Part shown: positions 1 to 5,442 of the stretch, one piece after another
Position numbering within the stretch: the stretch's first letter is position 1
Layout: every line of letters begins with the position of its first letter
Origin: JBCDBY01 sp039182715
Lineage (GTDB): Bacteria > Planctomycetota > PLA2
NCBI GenBank assembly: GCA_039182715.1
Contig: JBCDBY010000246.1
Coordinates: 1-6,950, forward strand
Length of the DNA stretch: 6,950 nt
Reading direction: 5' to 3'
Notes under the pieces: generated by a model
What the model was told of the DNA's origin: nothing
Databases searched by the model: none
The model's input: only the letters and a program-made list of their open reading frames with translations
Made by a program: the position numbers and the translations under genes

Positions 1-1
1 C

Positions 2-301
2 ATCACCATCGCGGTGAAGGGCTACAAGAGCAAGGAGCTGGGGACCGACGAGGGCAACGCCGCGCACCTGCACGCCGTTCGCCGCGTCGCCTCGATGCTG
101 CCGCACAAGCCGACCGTGAAGAAGCTCTTCCACGAGGTCGCGCCCGCGGTGGGGGACCGACCGGGTGGATACACGCGTATCCTGCGCTACGACAAGGCGC
201 GTCTCGGCGATCGCGCGCCGTTGGCGCTGTTCGAGCTCGTCGACTACGGGTCGATGGGCGCCGTGTCCGAGGAGACCGAAGAGGCGACGGCCGAGTCGTA
301 G
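2..301 (+). CDS. rplQ: 50S ribosomal protein L17, C-terminal part (5' end outside window)
   Basis: The frame is open from the left edge to TAG at 299-301 and gives 99 residues. It carries the L17 signature in order: a basic helix, then V-K-K-L-F-H-E-V-A-P, then R-P-G-G-Y-T-R-I-L, then R-L-G-D-R-A-P-L-A-L-F-E-L-V-D. L17 is a structural protein of the large ribosomal subunit; in most bacteria its gene ends the alpha operon after rpoA, which would lie to the left. The stretch after I-T-I-A-V-K is roughly ten residues longer than the E. coli-type protein (G-Y-K-S-K-E-L-G-T-D-E-G-N), and an acidic tail (S-E-E-T-E-E-A-T-A-E-S) follows the conserved end. The start codon is not in the window. Family assignment is confident. 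Confidence 0.92.
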   Translation: MTIAVKGYKSKELGTDEGNAAHLHAVRRVASMLPHKPTVKKLFHEVAPAVGDRPGGYTRILRYDKARLGDRAPLALFELVDYGSMGAVSEETEEATAES

Positions 302-305
302 GAGA
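300..305 (+). promoter_or_regulatory. Shine-Dalgarno for the 43-aa membrane peptide
   Basis: AGGAGA overlaps the rplQ stop codon and lies nine bases before the ATG at 315. It supports that ATG as the start of a real small gene rather than the longer open frame beginning at 165, which would overlap rplQ extensively. Confidence 0.6.
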
Positions 306-314
306 AGAGAGAGC

Positions 315-446
315 ATGAGCCTGCTGCTCGGCTTCGGCCTCTGGTTGGCGGTCGGGCTCTACCTCGTGCTCTTCTTCCTCGTCCTCCATCTCGTCGATCG
401 GCTGGCGCACCGCGTGCCGGCCGAGGTCGAACCGGAGGAGAGCTAG
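315..446 (+). CDS. small single-span membrane peptide, 43 aa, unknown function
   Basis: I do not recognise this peptide. It begins M-S-L-L-L-G-F-G-L-W and has one strongly hydrophobic segment (about residues 3-26). A short basic stretch follows (H-L-V-D-R-L-A-H-R), then an acidic tail (E-V-E-P-E-E-S). By the positive-inside rule the C-terminus would be cytoplasmic. It has its own Shine-Dalgarno and lies 13 nt after rplQ. Its TAG stop directly abuts the next gene's ATG, which favours co-translation with both neighbours. A longer in-frame start at 165 is unlikely because it would run inside rplQ. The peptide could be a membrane anchor or small regulator, but nothing in the sequence shows a partner. 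The coding call rests on position, RBS and composition only. Confidence 0.6.
   Translation: MSLLLGFGLWLAVGLYLVLFFLVLHLVDRLAHRVPAEVEPEES
434..440 (+). promoter_or_regulatory. Shine-Dalgarno for the 281-aa gene
   Basis: GGAGGAG lies within the last codons of the membrane peptide gene and six bases before the ATG at 447. This strong site fixes that start and shows that the two genes are translationally linked. Confidence 0.65.
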
Positions 447-1292
447 ATGCAGCCCGACGGCGGTTCGGCCGCGCGCCGGGCGGAATCGCGCCGCGGGCTG
501 AGCTGGGAGCTCATCGAGTTCCATTTCGGCGGGCGCCACGCCTTCACGCGCATTCACCGCGCCTACGAGGCGACCGTGGCCAAGCTGGTTGCGGAGCGCA
601 AGAAGCCGCGCGAGGAGCTGCGGCTCAACCCGGACGAAACGCGCGAGCTGTTCGACACCCCGGCGCTGCAGGACCTCATCGTGCGCTGGGTCGAGCCGCT
701 GCGCGAGTCCGCGCGCACCTACTTCCGGCAGAGCAACGTGTCGGAGCCGTACGACATGAAGGTGTCGCGCGTCTATCACGAGCTCTCCATCCTGCTGGAA
801 GAGCATCTGAGCGTGCAGAACTTCCCGGAGGACGGCTCGCCGCGCGAGTTCGCGCGCCTTTTCCGGGAAGTCTCGGAGTACTACCCGCAGCGCCTGCGCC
901 GCGTGCGTGATCTCTTCGGCCGCGCCCAGCGGCGCCTCGAGGAGTTGCTGCCGGAATTCGACGAGGACCCGATCGTGCTGCGCTCGGCCTACCTCTTCCG
1001 CACCGAGCTGTGGCCGGACGGGCCGCAGGCCGGCCTCAACCGGTTCCTCGAGAAGATGTTCCCGAAGGGCGGCGCGGCGACCGGCTACCACATGCTCGCG
1101 CAGTCGTTCTTCCGCGCCGGCTTCTACGAGCAGGCGGCGGAATGCGCGCGCGTCGGCATCGCGACGCTTTCGCGGCAGATGCAGGCGCGCAGCGGGCACG
1201 TGCAGATCCTGCGCGATACCATCAGCGAACTCGACAGTCTCGTCGCCCGCGCCCGGCAGGAGCAGGCGGCGCTCGTGGAGCAGGACGCATGA
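447..1292 (+). CDS. hypothetical helical protein, 281 aa, possibly TPR-like at its C-terminus
   Basis: I do not recognise the family. The protein has no signal peptide or membrane span and is predicted to be almost entirely alpha-helical and charged. Arg/Glu-rich helices cover about residues 15-175. A segment around 205-240 (M-L-A-Q-S-F-F-R-A-G-F-Y-E-Q-A-A-E-C-A-R-V-G-I-A-T-L) reads like one TPR-type helical hairpin. A final helix ends Q-E-Q-A-A-L-V-E-Q-D-A. Rare tryptophans sit in otherwise polar helices (W-E-L-I-E-F-H-F-G-G-R near residue 20; V-R-W-V-E-P-L near 80). The gene starts directly after the preceding stop codon and overlaps miaB by four bases (ATGA), so it is expressed with that operon. 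A role tied to translation or tRNA modification can be guessed only from its neighbours. Confidence 0.78.
   Translation: MQPDGGSAARRAESRRGLSWELIEFHFGGRHAFTRIHRAYEATVAKLVAERKKPREELRLNPDETRELFDTPALQDLIVRWVEPLRESARTYFRQSNVSEPYDMKVSRVYHELSILLEEHLSVQNFPEDGSPREFARLFREVSEYYPQRLRRVRDLFGRAQRRLEELLPEFDEDPIVLRSAYLFRTELWPDGPQAGLNRFLEKMFPKGGAATGYHMLAQSFFRAGFYEQAAECARVGIATLSRQMQARSGHVQILRDTISELDSLVARARQEQAALVEQDA
1277..1280 (+). promoter_or_regulatory. Shine-Dalgarno for miaB
   Basis: GGAG inside the end of the 281-aa gene lies eight bases before the ATG at 1289, which itself overlaps the upstream TGA. It supports the start that gives the canonical MiaB N-terminus. Confidence 0.5.
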
Positions 1293-2602
1293 AGCAGCTT
1301 TACCTCAAGAGCTTCGGCTGCCAGATGAACATCTACGACGGCGACCTGATGGTCTCCGCATTCAAGCGCGCCGGCTACACGCGCGCCGAGGAGCCGGACG
1401 AGGCGGACGTCGTGCTGGTCAACACCTGCGCCGTGCGCGAGCACGCCGAGGACAAGGTGTTCTCCGCGCTCGGCGAGCTGCGCAAGTTCAAGGAGCGCAA
1501 GCCCTCGATGCTGCTCGGTGTCACCGGCTGCATGGCGGAGCGCCTCGGCCAGGTCATCGCGCGCCGCGCGCCCTACGTCGACATCGTCGCCGGCGCGCGA
1601 TCCTTCGGCGATGTCCTCGACCTCGCCTCGGCGGCCCAGCTCGGCAAGGGCCCGGTGGTTTCCATCGGCCACGACCGGCCGCCGCCCGCCATGGACGTGA
1701 CGGTGCGCCAGGACCCCTATCGCGCCTTCATCGCCGTCTCGCGCGGCTGCGACCACCACTGCACGTTCTGCATCGTGCCCGCCACGCGCGGCCGCGAGGT
1801 GGGGCGCCCGCAGGCGGAGATCGTCGACGAGGTGCGTCGCCTGGTCGACGACGGCGTGGTCGAGGTCACGCTGCTCGGGCAGAACATCGACTCCTACGGC
1901 AAGGACCGTCCCGACGGCGAGGACCTGCACCACCTGCTGCACGCCTGCCATGCGGTCGAGGGGCTCAAGCGGCTGCGCTTCGTCACGTCGCACCCCGAGG
2001 ACATGGAGGAGCGCATCTTCGACGACATGGCGAACCTGCCGAAGCTGTGCGGCGCGCTGCACATCCCGCCGCAGTCGGGGTCGAGCCGCGTGCTCAAGCG
2101 CATGGCGCGCGGCTACACGCGCGAGAAGTACCTCGACATCGTCAAGGAGTTCCGGCGCCGCTTCCCCGAAGGCGAGATCGCCGCGGACTGGATCGTCGGT
2201 TTCCCGAGCGAGACCGAGGAGGACTTCGATCTGAGCGTCTCGCTGCTCGAGGAGGTTCGTCCGCAGCAGAGCTTCGTCTTCCGCTACTCGCCGCGTCCCG
2301 GAACGCCGAGCGAGAAGCACTTCGAGGACGACGTGCCGCTGCCGGCGAAGGCCGCGCGCAACATGCGCCTGCTCAAGGCGCAGGAGAAGGTCTCGGTCGA
2401 GAAGCACGCCGCCATGGTCGACCGTTCCTTCGAGGTGCTCGTCGAGGGCGTCTCCAAGAAGGACCCCGACATGCTCACCGGCCGCACGCGCGGGAACCAC
2501 CTGATCCACTTCCCGGGCGGCGCCGACCTCGCCGGCCAGCTGGTCGACGTCAAGGTGCACGACTACTCGCCGGTCAGCCTGCGTGGCGAAATCTCCGGAT
2601 AG
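1289..2602 (+). CDS. miaB: tRNA-2-methylthio-N6-isopentenyladenosine-37 methylthiotransferase MiaB
   Basis: MiaB is a cytoplasmic radical-SAM methylthiotransferase that adds a 2-methylthio group to i6A37 of tRNAs reading UNN codons. The 437-residue product has the three domains in order. The N-terminal domain has cluster cysteines C11 (K-S-F-G-C-Q-M-N), C47 (V-N-T-C-A-V-R) and C81 (T-G-C-M-A). The radical-SAM domain has C154-x3-C158-x2-C161 (S-R-G-C-D-H-H-C-T-F-C) followed by T-R-G-R-E-V-G-R-P and L-L-G-Q-N-I-D-S-Y. A C-terminal TRAM domain starts at about residue 375 (F-E-V-L-V-E-G ... G-R-T-R-G-N). The C-I-V-P-x-T-R-G-R-E and L-L-G-Q-N signatures favour MiaB over RimO or MtaB. Length is normal and all six cysteines are present. 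The ATG overlaps the previous stop, and the 3' end overlaps ribD by 20 bases. The substrate needs i6A37 from MiaA, which is not in this window. Confidence 0.95.
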   Translation: MKQLYLKSFGCQMNIYDGDLMVSAFKRAGYTRAEEPDEADVVLVNTCAVREHAEDKVFSALGELRKFKERKPSMLLGVTGCMAERLGQVIARRAPYVDIVAGARSFGDVLDLASAAQLGKGPVVSIGHDRPPPAMDVTVRQDPYRAFIAVSRGCDHHCTFCIVPATRGREVGRPQAEIVDEVRRLVDDGVVEVTLLGQNIDSYGKDRPDGEDLHHLLHACHAVEGLKRLRFVTSHPEDMEERIFDDMANLPKLCGALHIPPQSGSSRVLKRMARGYTREKYLDIVKEFRRRFPEGEIAADWIVGFPSETEEDFDLSVSLLEEVRPQQSFVFRYSPRPGTPSEKHFEDDVPLPAKAARNMRLLKAQEKVSVEKHAAMVDRSFEVLVEGVSKKDPDMLTGRTRGNHLIHFPGGADLAGQLVDVKVHDYSPVSLRGEISG

Positions 2603-3596
2603 CCTTCACCTGCGTCGCGCGCAGGAGCTCGCCGAGCGGGGCCGATTCCGCGTCGCACCCAATCCGATGGTGGGGTGCGTGGTCGTGAAGGGCGGCCGCG
2701 TGGTCGGCGAGGGTGGGCACGAGTATCTCGGCGGTCCGCACGCGGAACGCAACGCGCTGGCGGCGGCGGGAGCGAAGGCGAAGGGGGCGACGGTCTACGT
2801 GACGCTCGAGCCCTGCGACCATCAGGGACGTCAGCCGCCCTGCACCGAGGCGCTGATCGAGGCCGGCGTCAAGGAGGTCGTCTACGGCCACGCCGACCCG
2901 CTGCGCGCCGGCGCCCGGCGGCTGCGGGCGGCCGGGATCCGCGTGCGCAAGGCGCGCATCCGTCTGCCGGAGCCGATGCTCGGCGCGCGCAAGCGACCGT
3001 GGGTCGTCGCCAAGTGGGCGATGACGCTGGACGGCCGCATCGCCGCGGTCGACGGCGACTCGAAGTGGATCAGCGACGAGGCCGCGCGCGACTGGGCGCA
3101 CGCGGAGTTCCGCGGCCGCGTCGACGCCATCATCGCGGGCGCGGGCACCGTGCGTGAGGACGACCCGCGGCTCGACAACCGCTCCGGCGTCGGGGGCCAA
3201 CCGCTGCGCGTCCTCGTCTGCGGCCGCAAGAAGCTCCCCGACCGCGACGCGGACAACACGCTCTTGGCGGTGCCGGAGGGCTTCAAGATTCCCAAGGGCT
3301 TCGACGCCGTGGTGTGCGGCAAGAAGGGGCGCGTGCAGCCCAAGCGCCTGCTGAAGGAACTCGGCAAGCGCGGCTGCAAGCGCGTGCTGCTGGAAGGCGG
3401 CCCGAAGCTGATCGGATCCTTCCTCGACAAGGACCTCGTGGACCAGCTGGTGATCTTCATCGGCCCCAAGCTGGTTGGCGGCGACAAGGCTCCGACCGAG
3501 GGCTGGCACGCGGCGGGCATGCACGTCGCGGTGGAGGCGGAGCACGTCCGGGAACAGCGGATCGGCCAGACCACTGTCGTGGAAGCGATCCTCTGA
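2583..3596 (+). CDS. ribD: bifunctional riboflavin deaminase/reductase RibD
   Basis: RibD catalyses two early steps of riboflavin synthesis: deamination of the diaminopyrimidine intermediate, then NADPH-dependent reduction of its ribosyl side chain. The deaminase domain (residues 1-120) has P-N-P-M-V-G, the zinc motif H53-A-E55 and E-P-C78 ... P-P-C87. The reductase domain (about 139-337) has A-K-W-A-M-T-L-D-G-R-I-A, D-S-K-W-I-S, G-A-G-T-V-R-E-D-D-P-R-L, L-L-E-G-G-P and G-P-K-L-V-G-G. I chose GTG at 2583, overlapping miaB by 20 bases, because the ATG at 2668 would remove the conserved N-terminal helix and PNP motif. No clear Shine-Dalgarno is visible, so coupling to miaB is likely. Oddities: the usual D-P-N-P-x-V-x-G loop reads D-P-L-R-A-G (residues 105-110), and the interdomain linker is several residues short and lacks the usual L-N motif. 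The total of 337 residues is below the usual 360-370. Confidence 0.93.
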   Translation: MAKSPDSLHLRRAQELAERGRFRVAPNPMVGCVVVKGGRVVGEGGHEYLGGPHAERNALAAAGAKAKGATVYVTLEPCDHQGRQPPCTEALIEAGVKEVVYGHADPLRAGARRLRAAGIRVRKARIRLPEPMLGARKRPWVVAKWAMTLDGRIAAVDGDSKWISDEAARDWAHAEFRGRVDAIIAGAGTVREDDPRLDNRSGVGGQPLRVLVCGRKKLPDRDADNTLLAVPEGFKIPKGFDAVVCGKKGRVQPKRLLKELGKRGCKRVLLEGGPKLIGSFLDKDLVDQLVIFIGPKLVGGDKAPTEGWHAAGMHVAVEAEHVREQRIGQTTVVEAIL

Positions 3597-3603
3597 TTCG
3601 GTC

Positions 3604-3744
3604 GGCCACAGAATCACAGAAACACAGAAGGGCTGCGGGAAGTCCCCGCAGCCCTTCTTAACTTGAAGTGGAGAAAGGAGAGGGACCTCGCTGCTTCCGG
3701 TTGTCCTGGCCCCCAAACTTCTGTGTTTCTGTGTTTCTGTGGCC
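3604..3744 (+). repeat. MITE-like inverted-repeat element, copy 1 (141 bp)
   Basis: The element begins GGCCACAG and ends CTGTGGCC. Its 27-bp terminal inverted repeats (3604-3630 and 3718-3744) differ at one position, where AATCACAG replaces AAACACAG at 3612-3619. Inside are a 14-bp perfect hairpin (3626-3658) and a core GCTTCCGGTTGTCCTGGCCC (3693-3712). The same architecture recurs in reverse orientation at 5244-5415, with alignable sequence across the whole length. It starts seven bases after the ribD stop and ends 68 bases before the LRR gene. It encodes no protein. The length and inverted termini resemble a non-autonomous mobile element; no obvious target duplication flanks this copy. Confidence 0.85.
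3626..3658 (+). terminator. hairpin terminator candidate downstream of ribD
   Basis: A 14-bp perfect stem (3626-3639 with 3645-3658; core GGGCTGCGGG/CCCGCAGCCC) closes a five-base loop AAGTC. It is followed by a weak T-containing tail (TTAACTT). It sits 30 bases after the ribD stop, where an operon terminator is expected, and it is part of repeat element copy 1. The poor U-tract leaves intrinsic termination uncertain; 3'-end stabilisation of the mRNA is an alternative. Confidence 0.6.
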
Positions 3745-3800
3745 CATCAACGTCACGACTTCCCCGTTGCACAGACCCCCGCGCGTCCGTTCTCATGCCG

Positions 3801-3807
3801 TAGGAGG
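3801..3807 (+). promoter_or_regulatory. strong Shine-Dalgarno for the LRR gene
   Basis: TAGGAGG is followed by TACGC and then the ATG at 3813. This is nearly a perfect anti-16S match with five-base spacing, stronger than other sites in the window, and it decides the LRR start. A possible but weak promoter (TTGCAC at 3767 with TCTCAT at 3791) lies between the repeat element and this site. Confidence 0.8.
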
Positions 3808-3812
3808 TACGC

Positions 3813-5222
3813 ATGCGGACGGTGATCATGTTGCTCGCGATCGGCGCGGTCGCGACGGGGGAGCCCCTGAAGCCCGCGCGGAAGCTTCAGTTCGATTCCG
3901 ACGCGACGATCACCGCGGTGACGCCCGAGGGCGAGGAGGCACCGTCGATCTGCATTCTCGGGCCCGTGAAGCGGCTCGGCACCGCCCGCGGCGGCGTGCA
4001 GCTGCCGAAGCACTGGCTCTGGCTGGCGGAAATGCAGCGCGGCTACGACGCCTCGGTGCTGGCCGCGCAGCCTCCCGGCATCGTGATGCACTTCGCGCCG
4101 AGCCTCACCGCGGCGCAGCTCGACGCGATGGCGAAGAGCCCCGGCCTGCGCTATCTCGCCTTCGGCCGCAGTCCGGTGACGACGCTCGACGCGTTGGTCC
4201 CGGCGAAGGACCTCGAAGGCCTGCAGGTTTCGCAGAACGGTGCGCTCACCGACATCGACGCCCTGGAGCAGCTCCCCAACCTTCGCGCGCTCGGCCTCGA
4301 CGGCTGTATGGGCCTGTCGCGTGACGCGCTTGCCGTGCTTCCGCGGCTCCTGCGCCTCGAGCGCGTCTACCTCGCGCAGTCGAGAGCGGACGATGCGCTC
4401 CTCGCGAATCTCCCGAAGTCGGTCACCCACCTTCGCTTGCGCGGCACCGCGGTGCGCGACAAGGGGCTCGCCGTGCTCGCGAAGCGCTGCAAGTCGCTGG
4501 AGGAGATCGACCTGGAGAGCTGCGGAGTCACCGACGCGGGCATCAAGTCGCTGGCACGCGCGAAGAATCTGCGCCGGCTGCACCTCGGGATGACGCAGGT
4601 CACCGAGGGCGCGCTCAAGTCGATCGCGAAGTGCAAGGAGCTGCGCGCGCTCGATCTGAGCAGCGTGCGGCTCGGCACCAAGGCGCTCAAGCGCTGGAAG
4701 GGCAACGCGAAGCTGGAGGTGCTCGTGCTGGTCGATTGCGGCGTCAATGCGGACGGCATGCAGGCGATCGCGCGGCGCGACGGCCTCAAGGAACTCACCA
4801 TCCACAAGATCGACGACGCGACGCTGGACGTGATCGGGGGGCTGGCCGCCATGGAGCGGCTGCACATCCGCTTCTCGCCGGAGTTGTCCGACGAGGCGGT
4901 GGTGCGGGCGCTGGAGAACATGCCGAAACTGCGCGCGCTCTCGCTGAGCGGCGGCACCGGATTGACCGACGCGTGCAGCGGCGTCTTCCGCAAGCTGAAG
5001 GCGCTGGAATGGCTCGATCTCTCACGCTGCGCGAACCTCACCGACGCGACGCTGAAAAACCTGCACGGCCTCCCGACGCTCCGGCAACTGGTCTTGAGCA
5101 ACTGCCCCAAGATCACGCCGGCGGGCGTCCAGGCCCTCCGCGCGGCAACGCCGTCCCTCCAACAGGTCAACCAGATGCAGATGCGGACCGGCAACACACC
5201 CGCTGACGTCCGCCCGCGGTAG
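3813..5222 (+). CDS. exported leucine-rich-repeat protein, 469 aa
   Basis: The N-terminus M-R-T-V-I-M-L-L-A-I-G-A-V-A-T-G looks like a short signal peptide, with cleavage near residue 16. A non-repeat region (about 17-110) follows, and then roughly 13 tandem leucine-rich repeats of about 23-26 residues from residue 112 to 454. Typical units read L-E-E-I-D-L-E-S-C-G-V-T-D-A-G-I-K-S-L and L-E-W-L-D-L-S-R-C-A-N-L-T-D-A-T-L-K-N-L. This is the cysteine-containing 'C-x-x-L-T-D-x-x-L' type familiar from F-box LRR proteins and common in some environmental bacteria. The tail is short and polar, with no membrane anchor. LRR arrays bind proteins; no ligand can be read from the sequence. The gene stands alone between two inverted copies of a small repeat element and has its own strong ribosome site. 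Extracytoplasmic location is inferred from the signal peptide. Confidence 0.87.
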   Translation: MRTVIMLLAIGAVATGEPLKPARKLQFDSDATITAVTPEGEEAPSICILGPVKRLGTARGGVQLPKHWLWLAEMQRGYDASVLAAQPPGIVMHFAPSLTAAQLDAMAKSPGLRYLAFGRSPVTTLDALVPAKDLEGLQVSQNGALTDIDALEQLPNLRALGLDGCMGLSRDALAVLPRLLRLERVYLAQSRADDALLANLPKSVTHLRLRGTAVRDKGLAVLAKRCKSLEEIDLESCGVTDAGIKSLARAKNLRRLHLGMTQVTEGALKSIAKCKELRALDLSSVRLGTKALKRWKGNAKLEVLVLVDCGVNADGMQAIARRDGLKELTIHKIDDATLDVIGGLAAMERLHIRFSPELSDEAVVRALENMPKLRALSLSGGTGLTDACSGVFRKLKALEWLDLSRCANLTDATLKNLHGLPTLRQLVLSNCPKITPAGVQALRAATPSLQQVNQMQMRTGNTPADVRPR

Positions 5223-5251
5223 GGGAGAGCCGCTGCGTTAGTTGGCCACAG

Positions 5252-5299
5252 AAACACAGAAACACAGAAACACAGAAACACAGAAACACAGAAACACAG
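5252..5299. repeat. tandem octamer array, 6 x AAACACAG
   Basis: Six perfect head-to-tail copies of AAACACAG follow the terminal GGCCACAG of element copy 2. The other three element ends in the window carry only two units each (one with a single base change). The array therefore appears to have expanded locally, probably by replication slippage, inside the inverted terminus. Confidence 0.93.
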
Positions 5300-5363
5300 A
5301 AGTTCGAGGGCCAGGACAACCGGAAGCAACGAGGCCTCTCTCCTAGTCCACGACCAAATCAAG

Positions 5364-5391
5364 AAGGGCTGCGGGGACTTCCCGCAGCCTT
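5364..5391 (-). terminator. hairpin terminator candidate downstream of the minus-strand gene
   Basis: GGCTGCGGG (5367-5375) pairs with CCCGCAGCC (5381-5389) around the loop GACTT, and AAGG/CTT pairing beyond it is interrupted by one extra G. Read on the minus strand it has the same stem and AAGTC loop as the hairpin after ribD and is followed by TTCTTGATTT. It lies about 50 bases after the stop of the gene at 5443 and could also stop plus-strand transcription from the LRR gene. Confidence 0.55.
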
Positions 5392-5442
5392 CTGTGTTTC
5401 TGTGTTTCTGTGGCCAGTTACGGCCCGGGCTTCGCCAAACGC

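Larger units (their letters stand above)
5244..5415 (-). repeat. MITE-like inverted-repeat element, copy 2 (172 bp, inverted relative to copy 1)
   Basis: Read on the minus strand this is the same element as 3604-3744: GGCCACAG, two AAACACAG units, AAG, hairpin, a diverged spacer, and the core (5308-5327) identical over 20 bp to copy 1. It then has CTT and six CTGTGTTT units before the terminal CTGTGGCC. It is 31 bp longer than copy 1, mainly because of four extra octamers at one end. AGTT occurs immediately outside both ends (5240-5243 and 5416-5419), a possible 4-bp target duplication. It fills most of the space between the converging LRR gene and minus-strand gene. Confidence 0.87.

Noticed and set aside
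1124..2560. Long minus-strand open frame (478 codons)
   Set aside because: It is antisense to miaB, which has complete catalytic motifs. High GC leaves few stops on the opposite strand; the product is Val/Leu/Arg-rich with no recognisable domain.
2560..2583. FMN riboswitch upstream of ribD
   Set aside because: ribD overlaps miaB, so there is no leader, and no conserved RFN-type segments are seen.
907..2688. Plus-strand open frame of 593 codons across three genes
   Set aside because: It is out of frame with the 281-aa gene and miaB, and its Arg/Ala/Pro-rich product is typical of a GC shadow.
3604..3744. Element encoding a small protein or transposase fragment
   Set aside because: Short open frames through it (for example on the minus strand at 3614-3829) have no motif, and the octamer differences between copies do not preserve a frame pattern.
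3753..4865. Minus-strand open frame of 370 codons
   Set aside because: It is antisense to the LRR gene, whose periodic repeats clearly establish the plus-strand frame.
5244..5299. Possible CRISPR array
   Set aside because: The repeats are contiguous octamers without spacers, and no cas genes are nearby.
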